Assembly (NCBI GenBank): GCA_015488615.1
Contig: WFNM01000121.1
Span: 1 to 49,213, forward strand
Source of the DNA: Sulfurimonas sp.
Lineage (GTDB): Bacteria; Campylobacterota; Campylobacteria; Campylobacterales; Sulfurimonadaceae
Direction of reading: 5' to 3'
Length of the DNA: 49,213 nt
The position numbers were made by a program, and so were the translations under genes. Shown here one piece after another: positions 35,526 to 46,572 of the stretch. Every line of letters begins with the position of its first letter. Positions within the stretch are counted from its first letter, which is position 1. Below the pieces are notes generated by a model, which worked only from the letters and a program-made list of their open reading frames with translations, had not been told where the DNA came from and made no database searches.

Positions 35526-36304
35526 GCGAAGTAATAGTAATTGCAAACCAAAAGGGTGGAGTAGGTAAGACTACTACTGCTGTAAACTTAGCAGCTTCAC
35601 TTGCTGTGGCTGAGAAAAAAGTACTGCTTATTGACTCAGATCCACAGGCAAATGCTACTACATCTTTAGGTTTTCATAGAAATGATTATGAGTTTAACAT
35701 CTATCATGTTCTTATTGGTACAAAAAAACTTAAGGATATTATTCTAAAGTCAGAGTTACCTACACTTCATCTAGCTCCATCAAATATTGGTTTAGTAGGA
35801 ATAGAAAAAGAGTATTATGATGCTGACAAAGCAAAAGGACGAGAATTAGTTCTTAAAAATGCTATTGCAAATATCAAAAAAGATTATGATTATATTATTA
35901 TAGACTCTCCACCAGCTCTTGGACCGATGACTATTAATGCACTATCAGCATCAAACTCAGTTATCATCCCTATTCAGTGTGAGTTCTTTGCACTTGAAGG
36001 TCTTGCACAGCTTTTAAATACTGTCAAGCTTGTAAGAAAATCTATTAACACAAAGCTTACGATTAAAGGCTTTCTACCTACAATGTTTAGTTCTCAAAAC
36101 AACCTTTCAAAGCAGGTTTTTGCAGATTTACAACAGCATTTTAGTGGAAAACTCTTTAAAGATGAAGAAGAAAAGTATATAGTAGTTCCTCGTAATGTAA
36201 AGTTAGCAGAGTCTCCATCTTTTGGAAAACCTGCCATTCTTTATGATGTGAAATCAAGTGGTTCAATCGCTTATCAAAATTTAGCACAGGCAATAATAAA
36301 ATAA
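35522..36304 (+). CDS. parA: Chromosome-partitioning ATPase ParA (Soj)
   Basis: Drives segregation of the chromosomal origin region together with ParB. The 260 residues have the deviant Walker A NQKGGVGKTTTAVNLA (10-25), LLIDSDPQANATTSLG (Walker A') and YIIIDSPPALG (Walker B). The canonical KGGVGKTT contrasts with the second ParA at 22831, which has KGGSAKTT. ATGA overlap with birA. parB follows with a one-base overlap (TAATG). Confidence 0.97.
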   Translation: MSEVIVIANQKGGVGKTTTAVNLAASLAVAEKKVLLIDSDPQANATTSLGFHRNDYEFNIYHVLIGTKKLKDIILKSELPTLHLAPSNIGLVGIEKEYYDADKAKGRELVLKNAIANIKKDYDYIIIDSPPALGPMTINALSASNSVIIPIQCEFFALEGLAQLLNTVKLVRKSINTKLTIKGFLPTMFSSQNNLSKQVFADLQQHFSGKLFKDEEEKYIVVPRNVKLAESPSFGKPAILYDVKSSGSIAYQNLAQAIIK

Positions 36305-37146
36305 TGAAATCAATGAAGTTAGGACGGGGACTTGATGCTCTTCTTGGAGAAATAGATGAGGCTTATGAGAATGAAGGTTCTCAAAGAGATGAGATTTTAG
36401 AGATATCACTTAAAGAAATACGCCCAAATCCATTTCAGCCAAGAAAGACATTTGACGATGTGGCACTTAATGAGCTTGCTGAGTCAATTAAAAATGATGG
36501 GCTTTTACAGCCTATCGTTGTTTCAGAAGATATAGATGGCTATGTGCTTATTGCTGGTGAGAGACGTTTTCGTGCAAGTAAATTAGCTAAACTTAAAGAT
36601 ATTCGTGCGATAGTTCTTAACTCTGATGAGCAAAAGATGCGGCAATTTGCACTTATTGAAAATATTCAACGTGAAGATTTAAATGCAATAGAACTAGCTA
36701 TTGCTTATGGCGAACTTCTTAAAATAAACGATGTGACACATGATGAATTAGCGATAATGATTCATAAAAGTAGAACCCATATTACGAATACTTTGCGTTT
36801 ACTGCAGCTTTCAGTAAAAACACAAAAAGCTCTCTTAGAAAAAAAGATAACAGCTGGTCATGCAAAAGTTTTAGTTGGGCTTAATGATAAGGAACAACAG
36901 ATAGTTGTTAACTCTATTATAGGACAAAAGCTGAGTGTACGTGAAGTTGAAACGATGATTAAATCGATGAAATCTACTCCCCAAATTACTCCTAAAAAAA
37001 TAGAAAATATTTTATATAATTTTGACTCAGTAAAAAATCGTTTTAATGCTTTAGGTCTTAAAGTTAAAACTAGCAAAAACTCTCTTACCATAGAGTTTTC
37101 ATCAGAAAAAGAAATAGAAGAGTTTATGTTACATCTTAGAGACTAA
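36304..37146 (+). CDS. parB: Chromosome-partitioning protein ParB (Spo0J)
   Basis: CTP-dependent clamp that loads at parS sites and stimulates ParA. The 280 residues begin MKSMKLGRGLDALLGE, the basic ParA-activating peptide. The CTPase/ParB core follows (EIRPNPFQPRKTFDD, ESIKNDGLLQPIVV, LIAGERRFRASKLA with the GERRxRA box), then FALIENIQREDLNAIE and the helix-turn-helix LAIMIHKSRTHITNTLRLLQL, and a C-terminal dimerisation region. No parS copy is evident nearby. Confidence 0.97.
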   Translation: MKSMKLGRGLDALLGEIDEAYENEGSQRDEILEISLKEIRPNPFQPRKTFDDVALNELAESIKNDGLLQPIVVSEDIDGYVLIAGERRFRASKLAKLKDIRAIVLNSDEQKMRQFALIENIQREDLNAIELAIAYGELLKINDVTHDELAIMIHKSRTHITNTLRLLQLSVKTQKALLEKKITAGHAKVLVGLNDKEQQIVVNSIIGQKLSVREVETMIKSMKSTPQITPKKIENILYNFDSVKNRFNALGLKVKTSKNSLTIEFSSEKEIEEFMLHLRD

Positions 37147-37202
37147 AACACAAAGTTTCAAATTTTTCACTACATTTAACTATCCTTTCAATTTAATCAT
37201 AG

Positions 37203-37208
37203 TATAAT
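37203..37208 (+). promoter_or_regulatory. -10 element of the ATP synthase operon promoter
   Basis: AGTATAAT ends 22 bases before the atpF' ATG in an 84-base spacer after parB. AGGAGGTG at 37221-37228 is a near-perfect ribosome site. No clear -35 is seen. It would drive the atp genes and possibly tolQRAB. Confidence 0.6.
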
Positions 37209-37230
37209 CTCGCAACTTTTAGGAGGTGCT

Positions 37231-37653
37231 ATGTTAGATATAAATCCAATACTACTCTTGGTTACATTTGTTGTATTTGTTTCGCTTATAGCCGTTCTAA
37301 ATAGTTGGCTTTATAATCCACTGTTTAGCTTTATGAATAAGCGTGACGAAGACATCAAGAAAGACCTCGACAAAGTCGGTTCTAATGATGATGAAATCGC
37401 TACACTTAATGCAAAAGCTGAATCAATAATTATGACTGCTAAACTAGAAGCTGCGGCCCTAAGAGAAAAAGTTATTGCGGATGCTAAGGAATTAGCTGAG
37501 AGTAAGTTAGAAGCAAAACGCGCTGAACTTGCTAATGAATATTTAGAGTTTGAGCAGTCACTAGCTTGTGCTCAAGATGAGTTGACTTCTGACTTAATGT
37601 CACAAGTTCCGGTATTTAAAGAAGCTGTTAAAGCTAAATTTAGTCAAATATAA
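37231..37653 (+). CDS. atpF': ATP synthase Fo subunit b'
   Basis: Peripheral-stalk subunit. The 140 residues have one N-terminal membrane helix (about 5-27) followed by a long charged helix rich in Ala, Lys and Glu (DDEIATLNAKAESIIMTAKL). Two different b-type subunits (b' here and b next) are typical of Campylobacterota and photosynthetic bacteria. AGGAGG precedes the ATG. Genes for subunits a and c are not in this window, in line with their separate location in the phylum. Confidence 0.92.
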   Translation: MLDINPILLLVTFVVFVSLIAVLNSWLYNPLFSFMNKRDEDIKKDLDKVGSNDDEIATLNAKAESIIMTAKLEAAALREKVIADAKELAESKLEAKRAELANEYLEFEQSLACAQDELTSDLMSQVPVFKEAVKAKFSQI

Positions 37654-37662
37654 GGGTGTGAT

Positions 37663-38175
37663 GTGAGTAGAATTTTAGTACTATTACTGATGATATCAAC
37701 TTATGCATTAGCATCTGAAACTGGCCATGGTGAAACTGATATTGTATATCGTACAGTAAACTTTTTACTATTTGCTGGAGTTGTTTGGTATCTAGTTGGG
37801 GAGCCTGCAAAGAATTACTTTGCATCAAGAAGTCAAGCAATCGCTGATGAATTGAAAAAGGTTCAAGAGAAACTTGATGAATCAATTGCTTTGAAAAAAG
37901 AGGCACTTGCTAAAATATCTGATGCAGAGAAGTTTGCAGAAGATTTAGTTATTTCATCAAAGAAAGAGAATAAAATAATCAATGATAATATTATGTCTCA
38001 GTGTGAGATTGATCTTGAGATATTGATAAAGCAAGAAGTTTCATCAAAAAACTTTGCACAAAGAAATATGGTTCAAGATGTTGTAAGCAATATTCTTAAA
38101 GAGACTCTTGCTCAAAGTTCAAATGACTTAGATAAAGAAGCTATGGCTAATATTATTTTGAAAAAGGTTGCTTAA
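37663..38175 (+). CDS. atpF: ATP synthase Fo subunit b
   Basis: Second peripheral-stalk subunit, 170 residues. The N-terminus (MSRILVLLLMISTYALAS) looks like a cleavable signal peptide, then a membrane helix (about 30-50, NFLLFAGVVWYLVG) precedes the coiled stalk. The extra N-terminal hydrophobic segment is unusual for b of E. coli but seen in this phylum. Start is GTG at 37663 with AAGGG upstream. The end overlaps the untranslated lead of atpH. Confidence 0.92.
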   Translation: MSRILVLLLMISTYALASETGHGETDIVYRTVNFLLFAGVVWYLVGEPAKNYFASRSQAIADELKKVQEKLDESIALKKEALAKISDAEKFAEDLVISSKKENKIINDNIMSQCEIDLEILIKQEVSSKNFAQRNMVQDVVSNILKETLAQSSNDLDKEAMANIILKKVA

Positions 38176-38176
38176 T

Positions 38177-38710
38177 ATGGAAGAACTTATTGCAAAAAAA
38201 TACATAAAAGCCTTGAATTCAGGTGCAGATATTGCATTTATGCAAAATGTCTCTGAGATATTTTCTGTATTAGCTGATTCATTTTCTGATAAAAAACTTG
38301 TTAGTATTCTTAGCAATCCGGATGTAAATTCGAGTGATAAGTCTAGTATCCTTTTGGATGCAGTGAAATCTGCCGGGTCTGATAAAATTAACAATTTAAT
38401 TAAACTCCTAGTTGAACATAAACGTATCAATATAATTCCTGCAATCGCAAAAGAATTAAAAAAAGATATTGCTAATGCAACTAAAACTTATACAGGACTT
38501 GTTTACAGCAATAGCGATATTGATGCAAATGTTATGACTGAATTAGGTAATGGTTTAAGCAAAAAATTCGATTCTACAATTACATTATCATCTATCAAAA
38601 ATGATTTTAATGGTATTAAAGTAGAAGTAGCAGGTCTTGGTGTAGAGATTAATCTTTCTAAAGACAGAATCGATAGTCAAATTATAGAACATATAATTAA
38701 AGCAATTTAA
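38177..38710 (+). CDS. atpH: ATP synthase F1 subunit delta
   Basis: Connects F1 to the peripheral stalk (OSCP equivalent). About 177 residues from ATG 38177, which sits 9 bases after AAGG; an in-frame TTG at 38168 inside atpF is less likely. The N-terminal six-helix domain begins ELIAKKYIKALNSG (a typical A-x-x-Y-A-x-A-L relation), and the C-terminal signature region contains LGVEINLSKDRIDSQI where homologues have G-G-x-x-I-x-x-x-D-x-x-x-D. Confidence 0.92.
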   Translation: MEELIAKKYIKALNSGADIAFMQNVSEIFSVLADSFSDKKLVSILSNPDVNSSDKSSILLDAVKSAGSDKINNLIKLLVEHKRINIIPAIAKELKKDIANATKTYTGLVYSNSDIDANVMTELGNGLSKKFDSTITLSSIKNDFNGIKVEVAGLGVEINLSKDRIDSQIIEHIIKAI

Positions 38711-38731
38711 CTTCATAAGAGGAGAACAATA

Positions 38732-40249
38732 GTGGTAACAAAAATTCAAGCTGATGAAATCAGCTCAATAATTAAAGAACGTATCGACAATTTTGAATTA
38801 AATGTTGATATTAATGAAACAGGTAAGATCGTTTCTTATGCTGATGGTGTTGCACAGGTTTACGGACTAAGCAATGTTATGGCTGGAGAAATGGTAGAGT
38901 TCGAAGACGGAACACAAGGTTTAGTAATGAACCTTGAAGAGAGTGCAGTAGGTGTTGTTATCCTTGGTGCTGGCACTGAACTTCGCGAAGGTATGAGTGT
39001 AAAGCGTCTTGGAAAACTTCTTAAAGTTCCAGTAGGTGATGCACTTCTTGGTCGTGTTGTAAATGCTCTTGGTGAGCCAATAGATGGTAAAGGCCCAATT
39101 GAAACTACTGAAACTCGTTTCGTAGAAGAAAAAGCACCTGGAATTATGGAAAGAAAATCTGTTCATGAGCCTCTTGCAACTGGTATTAAAGCAATTGATG
39201 CTTTGGTGCCAATTGGTCGTGGTCAACGTGAGCTTATCATTGGTGACCGTCAGACAGGTAAAACTACAGTTGCAATTGACGCAATCATTAACCAAAAGGG
39301 TAATGGTGTTTCTTGTGTATACGTAGCAATAGGTCAAAAAGAGTCAACAGTAGCACAAATTGTTCGTCGTTTAGAAGAGCATGGTGCTATGGAGTACACA
39401 ATTATTGTATCTGCAACAGCTGCTGAAGCTGCGGCACTTCAATTTTTAGCTCCATATACTGGTGTTACTATGGGAGAGTACTTCCGTGATAATGCAAGAC
39501 ATGGTCTTATCGTTTATGATGATCTTTCTAAGCATGCAGTTGCATACCGTGAAATGTCACTTATCCTTCGCCGTCCTCCGGGTCGTGAAGCTTATCCTGG
39601 TGATGTTTTCTATGTTCACTCTCGTTTACTTGAGCGTGCTGCAAAAATGTCTGATGAAGAGGGAGCTGGATCGCTTACTGCTCTTCCAATTATTGAAACT
39701 CAAGCTGGTGATGTTGCGGCATATATTCCAACAAATGTTATTTCAATTACTGATGGTCAAATCTTCTTAGAAACAGATCTATTCAACTCGGGTGTTCGTC
39801 CAGCAATTAATGTTGGTCTTTCAGTTTCTCGTGTTGGTGGTGCTGCTCAGATTAAAGCTACTAAGCAAGTTGCAGGTACTCTTCGTCTTGACCTTGCTCA
39901 GTATCGTGAACTTCAAGCGTTTGCTCAGTTCGCTTCTGATCTTGATGAAGTTTCTCGTAACCAACTTGAGCGTGGACAAAGAATGGTTGAAGTTCTTAAG
40001 CAAGGGCCTTTCTCTCCACTTTCTGCAGAGAAGCAAGTTGCAATTATCTTCGCTGGTAATGAAGGTTTCTTAGACGATATGGATGCATCTAATGTTGTTC
40101 GTTTCGAAGCTGAAATGTATCCATTCCTAGAAGCATCTTATCCTCAAATTTTTGAAAATATAAGAAGTGCATCTAAGGTTGATGATGATACTAAAGCACT
40201 TTTAATTAAAGCACTTGAAGAGTTCAAAGCTAGCTTTGTAGCTAACTAA
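38732..40249 (+). CDS. atpA: ATP synthase F1 subunit alpha
   Basis: Non-catalytic nucleotide-binding subunit of F1. The 505 residues include [13 protein letters not shown] (Walker A, about 169-181), [15 protein letters not shown] (Walker B region), the ATP synthase alpha/beta signature [17 protein letters not shown], and the Arg finger in SVSRVG. Start is GTG at 38732, preceded by AAGAGGAGAA; no ATG is available near the conserved beginning. Conservation is high and length is standard. Confidence 0.98.
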   Translation: MVTKIQADEISSIIKERIDNFELNVDINETGKIVSYADGVAQVYGLSNVMAGEMVEFEDGTQGLVMNLEESAVGVVILGAGTELREGMSVKRLGKLLKVPVGDALLGRVVNALGEPIDGKGPIETTETRFVEEKAPGIMERKSVHEPLATGIKAIDALVPIGRGQRELIIGDRQTGKTTVAIDAIINQKGNGVSCVYVAIGQKESTVAQIVRRLEEHGAMEYTIIVSATAAEAAALQFLAPYTGVTMGEYFRDNARHGLIVYDDLSKHAVAYREMSLILRRPPGREAYPGDVFYVHSRLLERAAKMSDEEGAGSLTALPIIETQAGDVAAYIPTNVISITDGQIFLETDLFNSGVRPAINVGLSVSRVGGAAQIKATKQVAGTLRLDLAQYRELQAFAQFASDLDEVSRNQLERGQRMVEVLKQGPFSPLSAEKQVAIIFAGNEGFLDDMDASNVVRFEAEMYPFLEASYPQIFENIRSASKVDDDTKALLIKALEEFKASFVAN

Positions 40250-40260
40250 GGAATAACACA

Positions 40261-42577
<2,317 letters not shown>

Positions 42578-42588
42578 AAAGGACAATA

Positions 42589-42981
42589 ATGGAAACATTT
42601 ACACTTGAAATCCTTACTCCTAATGGTGAAATCTATAATGGTTCTGCTCTTAGTGTAGTTCTTCCTGGTGAAGAGGGAGAGTTCGGAGTACTAGCTCATC
42701 ACTCATCTTTAACAACACTTTTAACAAGTGGTGTGGTAGATGTTGAGAAAGAAGATAAATCAGTTGAGTCTATTGTAATTAACTGGGGTGTTGTGCAAGT
42801 AGATGAAGAAAAAGTAATTATTTTAGTAGAAGGTGCCGCTCCAATTCGTGGTGCTAACGAGTCTGAAATAGCGAAAGCTCTTGAAGCAGCGAAGATTCTA
42901 ATTAACGAAGTTGCAGACTCCAATTTTGCTATTGTAGCTGTTTCTGCAAAAATCGAATCTGCTGCACAGAAGTTAATATAG
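42589..42981 (+). CDS. atpC: ATP synthase F1 subunit epsilon
   Basis: Regulatory subunit of the central stalk. The 130 residues contain the N-terminal beta-sandwich with LEILTPNGEIYNG, LPGEEGEFGVLAHHSSLTTL (the family signature with G-x-x-G-x-x-x-x-H) and a short C-terminal helical part. AAGGACAATA precedes the ATG. It is the last ATP synthase gene here, followed 4 bases later by tolQ. Confidence 0.96.
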   Translation: METFTLEILTPNGEIYNGSALSVVLPGEEGEFGVLAHHSSLTTLLTSGVVDVEKEDKSVESIVINWGVVQVDEEKVIILVEGAAPIRGANESEIAKALEAAKILINEVADSNFAIVAVSAKIESAAQKLI

Positions 42982-42985
42982 TACT

Positions 42986-43552
42986 ATGTTAAACAACTTA
43001 ATAGACTTTTATCTTAAAAGTAATCCGGTGACTATTGGAGTTCTTGCTCTTTTGGCTGTATACTTTTTTATACTTAATTGGGTTTTCTTTTACAGATATT
43101 TTTCTATTAGTAGTTGGCTGCAAACTGAAAGTAATTCACTAGAATCTCTTTTGATGGGTGGTTCAACTGTTAATGAAAACTCTTTTTTAAATAATTTTAT
43201 CAAAACAAGTAATATTGTTTCAAAAGAAGTTTTGGCACTAGCGATGTTAGCAGCTACTAAAGAGGCTACAAAAGGTCTCTCAATTCTCTCTGTATTTGCA
43301 TCTACTACTCCATTTATTGGTCTTTTTGGTACAGTTATCTCTATACTTGATACTTTTACACATATTGGACAAACTACAGGAAGTATGTCAGTTATTGCTA
43401 GTGGTGTAAGTGATGCTCTTATCGCAACTGCAGGGGGTATTTTTGTAGCTATCTTTGCTTATACCTTCCATCAAATATTAAAAAGAAAGTCATTTGAACT
43501 TATCTCATTTCTACAAATGCAAAGTGACGCAATACTAGCTCGTAAGGCATAA
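42986..43552 (+). CDS. tolQ: TolQ/ExbB-type proton channel protein
   Basis: Inner-membrane motor protein of the Tol-Pal (or Ton) system, using proton flow with its TolR partner. The 188 residues have a first membrane helix (about 16-38), a cytoplasmic loop, and two later helices with the MotA/TolQ/ExbB signature TTPFIGLFGTVISILDTF and GVSDALIATAGGIFVAIFAY (Thr and Gly pattern). TolQ is preferred over ExbB because tolB and pal follow. Only 4 bases separate it from atpC and no good ribosome site is seen, suggesting coupling. Confidence 0.9.
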   Translation: MLNNLIDFYLKSNPVTIGVLALLAVYFFILNWVFFYRYFSISSWLQTESNSLESLLMGGSTVNENSFLNNFIKTSNIVSKEVLALAMLAATKEATKGLSILSVFASTTPFIGLFGTVISILDTFTHIGQTTGSMSVIASGVSDALIATAGGIFVAIFAYTFHQILKRKSFELISFLQMQSDAILARKA

Positions 43553-43555
43553 ATT

Positions 43556-43948
43556 ATGTTATATGATTGGGATGACAAACCAGAGTTGAATATTACTCCC
43601 TTAGTGGATGTTATGCTTGTTCTTTTGGCAATTTTAATGGTTATTGCACCAAATATTATATACGAAGAGAATATTAAACTTCCTCAGGGCTCTAGCTCGC
43701 ATCAACTCTCAAAAATTCCTCCAGTTCATATTAGTATTGATAAAAATAAGAATGTTAAGATAAATAAGGATACTTATCTACTGAATGCTTTTATGGATAA
43801 TTTTTTACTTTATTCTTCTAAACTTAATAAAAATGCTACAGTTTTAATTAGTGCTGATAAGAGTTTAGATTACGGTATAGTGATGTCTATACTAGCAGCC
43901 GTAAAACAAGCAGGATTCTCTGAGGTCTCACTAGCTACTAATGGATAA
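43556..43948 (+). CDS. tolR: TolR/ExbD-type protein
   Basis: Single-span inner-membrane partner of TolQ, 130 residues. ELNITPLVDVMLVLLAILMV contains the conserved proton-carrying Asp (LVDVML) of the ExbD/TolR family in its membrane helix. The periplasmic domain follows (LPQGSSSH..., LISADKSLDYGIVMSILAAVKQAGF). It starts 3 bases after tolQ, so the two are made together. Confidence 0.93.
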   Translation: MLYDWDDKPELNITPLVDVMLVLLAILMVIAPNIIYEENIKLPQGSSSHQLSKIPPVHISIDKNKNVKINKDTYLLNAFMDNFLLYSSKLNKNATVLISADKSLDYGIVMSILAAVKQAGFSEVSLATNG

Positions 43949-43953
43949 ACAGA

Positions 43954-44676
43954 ATGGATAATCAAGAAAATGCTAATTTTTACTTTAGTGGCCTTCTCTC
44001 TTTAGCTTTCTTTATACTTTGTCTATTTTTAGCTGCCACTATGCTTTTTAGCCCTTCAAAAAACAATAGTTTTGGGTTGAAAAAAGATACTTACATTTCT
44101 ATCTCATTAAATGCACCAGAAGTAAAATCTCATAAGCAAAAAAAAGTGAAAAAAACAGCAGCTATTCAAGAAATTTCTACACCTAAAAAAGATGTAGATA
44201 TAAATAATTTATTTTCAGATGTATGGACAAAAAATATTCTACATAAGAAAGAGAAACCAAAACTACAAAATAGTAAAAGACTTTTAGACATACAGAAGAA
44301 AATTCAAATAAAAAAAGAGAATGATGTAGAGTCTCTTTCTAAAAAAGTACATGATCTTGATAGTATAGATACAAAGAGTGAAGAAGATTCTAGTTCGACA
44401 GCAGAGCAGGTTAATGAATATTTAGCTAAAATTCAGGCAATTGTTTATCAGTATTTCAGGGTTCCTCCAAACTCGCAAGGGAGTAGTGTCAAAACTGTTA
44501 TTGAGTTGGATTCTCTTGGAAAAGTACTAGATTTTCGTGTACTTACTTATTCAAAGAATGATGCACTCAATAGAGAAGCTGATAAAATTAAAATGAGACT
44601 GATGCATGTGATTTTCCCTGAAAATCCTTTGCATCGCTCAAGTAAAACTATTATAATATTAATATCTAAGGAGTAA
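43954..44676 (+). CDS. tolA: TolA/TonB-like energy-transducing protein
   Basis: The 240 residues have an N-terminal membrane anchor (about 10-32), a long Lys-rich charged segment spanning the periplasm (45-150), and a C-terminal TonB/TolA fold (about 155-240: EYLAKIQAIVYQYFRVPP, TVIELDSLGKVLDFRVL). Order between tolR and tolB argues for TolA, which links the inner-membrane motor to Pal/TolB. The TonB C-terminal family assignment from sequence alone would be equally acceptable. Confidence 0.85.
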   Translation: MDNQENANFYFSGLLSLAFFILCLFLAATMLFSPSKNNSFGLKKDTYISISLNAPEVKSHKQKKVKKTAAIQEISTPKKDVDINNLFSDVWTKNILHKKEKPKLQNSKRLLDIQKKIQIKKENDVESLSKKVHDLDSIDTKSEEDSSSTAEQVNEYLAKIQAIVYQYFRVPPNSQGSSVKTVIELDSLGKVLDFRVLTYSKNDALNREADKIKMRLMHVIFPENPLHRSSKTIIILISKE

Positions 44677-44679
44677 GAT

Positions 44680-45930
44680 TTGAAAATACTATTTTCACTA
44701 CTATTTACATTTGCACTTTTATTTGCAGGAGATGCAACTATCGAGGTTATAAAAAAGGTTGATACACTTCCATCTATTACTATTGAAGATGCCTCGATAA
44801 ACTATAATGAAACTTTTAAGTTACAATTTTTCAAATCTCTTGTGGCAGACTTAAATGTTCTTAGTATTTTTAATGTTGACAGACACTATAGAATTTTAAA
44901 ATTTGATGCTAGTTCTGTTCTAGTTGAGAATAAAGATATGAATTATGTACTTCGTTATAAGATGTTTAAAGGGGATAATGACGGACTCAATGTAGAAATA
45001 AAACTAATTCATGACGATAAAAATGTTTTTTCAAAAAGTTATAAAGTAGGTCGTCAAGATGTTTATATGTTTATAAGTCATGCTATAGCCTATGATATAA
45101 ATGAGTTTATGGGTGAGCCTTCTGTTGCATGGATGAAACGCAAGGTGATTTTTTCTCGTATTGTTGGCCCTAAAAAGACTGAAATAATTATTTCTGATTA
45201 TTCTCTTGCTTATCAACATATAATAATAAAAGGCGGTTTTAATATTTTTCCTAAATGGGCAAACTATGAGCAAAATACTTTTTACTATACTACATTAGAT
45301 ACTATTAAACCTACACTTAAAAAGGTAGATATGAAAACATTAAAGGTCTCGAGTATTATTTCTTCAGATGGTATGATGATCTGCTCTGATGTAAGCGGTG
45401 ATGGTAAAACACTCCTTTTGACTATGGCAAAAGAAGGGCAACCAGATATATATACATATGATGTTAATACACATAAATATAAAAGAGAAACTAGTTACCG
45501 GGGTATAGATGTTGATGCACAATTTATGGGTAAGAACAAATTTATTTTCATATCTTCAAGGCTTGGTTATCCAAATGTTTTTTCTAAAAATTTAAAGACA
45601 AAAGAAATAGAACAAATGGTCTATTATGGTAGAAGTAACTCTGCATGTAGTTCAAATGGTGAATATATAGTTTATAAAGCTAGAGAGACATCTAATGCTT
45701 TTGAGAGAAATACTTTTAATCTTCACCTTATATCTATGAAAACAGATTTTATTCGTCGTCTTACTGCAACAGGTGTTAATGAGTTTCCTCGGTTTTCTAA
45801 AGATGGAGATGCTATTCTATTTATAAAAAATTATAAAAATCAAAGTAGTATAGGAATAATAAGGCTTAAGCATAATAAGAACTATCTTTTCCCTCTTAAG
45901 TATGGTAAAGTTCAATCAATGGATTGGTAA
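44680..45930 (+). CDS. tolB: Tol-Pal system protein TolB
   Basis: Periplasmic beta-propeller that cycles between Pal and TolA. The 416 residues start with a signal peptide (KILFSLLFTFALLFAG), then an N-terminal mixed domain (about 20-160) and a C-terminal WD40-like propeller with repeated strands such as DVSGDGKTLLLTMAKEGQ and FPRFSKDGDAILFIKN. Start is TTG at 44680, 6 bases after AAGGAG. The DPP/TolB propeller motif is recognisable. It is the last gene before the pal promoter. Confidence 0.93.
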   Translation: MKILFSLLFTFALLFAGDATIEVIKKVDTLPSITIEDASINYNETFKLQFFKSLVADLNVLSIFNVDRHYRILKFDASSVLVENKDMNYVLRYKMFKGDNDGLNVEIKLIHDDKNVFSKSYKVGRQDVYMFISHAIAYDINEFMGEPSVAWMKRKVIFSRIVGPKKTEIIISDYSLAYQHIIIKGGFNIFPKWANYEQNTFYYTTLDTIKPTLKKVDMKTLKVSSIISSDGMMICSDVSGDGKTLLLTMAKEGQPDIYTYDVNTHKYKRETSYRGIDVDAQFMGKNKFIFISSRLGYPNVFSKNLKTKEIEQMVYYGRSNSACSSNGEYIVYKARETSNAFERNTFNLHLISMKTDFIRRLTATGVNEFPRFSKDGDAILFIKNYKNQSSIGIIRLKHNKNYLFPLKYGKVQSMDW

Positions 45931-45967
45931 ACCTTCTGTTTTGTAGTCTTTATTTATTATTTTTAGA

Positions 45968-45973
45968 TATAAT
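45968..45973 (+). promoter_or_regulatory. -10 element of the pal promoter
   Basis: GATATAAT ends 31 bases before the pal ATG. Abundant lipoprotein Pal would thus have its own promoter in addition to read-through from tolB. AAGGAAAT precedes the ATG. Confidence 0.55.
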
Positions 45974-46004
45974 AATTTAATTTTTAAAATCAAGGAAATC
46001 AAAT

Positions 46005-46562
46005 ATGAAAAGTATAGTACTTTCGAGTGTTGTAGTAGCACTATTAGTTTTTAGTGGATGTAGTTCAAAAAAACCAACTGTAGATACAAAAGTGACAACT
46101 GAAACTCCAGCACCTCAAGAAGTAGAAGTAGTCGAAGTTGAGACTGTATCTCCAGAAGATAGCATGGTTGATTCATCATCAAATGCAAGTGATACATCAG
46201 GTCAAATGAGTATGTCTGATATTGAGTCAAAACTTCCAACTATATATTTTGCATTTGATAAATATAATTTAAATCCAGATATGCAAGTAAAAGTTTCTAA
46301 GGCTGCACAACTTGGTAAAACTACTGCTTCTGAGTATAATGTTAAACTAGAGGGAAATTGTGATGAGTGGGGAAGTGATGAGTATAACTTTGCACTTGGC
46401 CTTGAGCGTGCACAAACTGTAAAAAAAGCATTAGTTGCTGAAGGAATTGATGCTAATCGTATCTCTATGGTAAGTTATGGTAAGTCAAATCCAGTATGTA
46501 CTGCTCAAACTAAAGCATGTTATGCTAAAAATCGTCGTGTAAACTTTAAGCTTTTACCATAA
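46005..46562 (+). CDS. pal: Peptidoglycan-associated lipoprotein Pal
   Basis: Outer-membrane lipoprotein that binds peptidoglycan non-covalently. The 185 residues have a lipobox VFSGC (Cys19), a Glu/Val/Pro-rich spacer (25-70), and an OmpA C-terminal domain (about 80-185) with YFAFDKYNLNP, LEGNCDEWGSDEYNFALGLERA and SMVSYGKSNPVC. The diaminopimelate-contacting Asp/Arg set is in place (GNCDEWG...; NRRV). Homologue of C. jejuni Omp18. Confidence 0.96.
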   Translation: MKSIVLSSVVVALLVFSGCSSKKPTVDTKVTTETPAPQEVEVVEVETVSPEDSMVDSSSNASDTSGQMSMSDIESKLPTIYFAFDKYNLNPDMQVKVSKAAQLGKTTASEYNVKLEGNCDEWGSDEYNFALGLERAQTVKKALVAEGIDANRISMVSYGKSNPVCTAQTKACYAKNRRVNFKLLP

Positions 46563-46572
46563 GTTTAGATAT

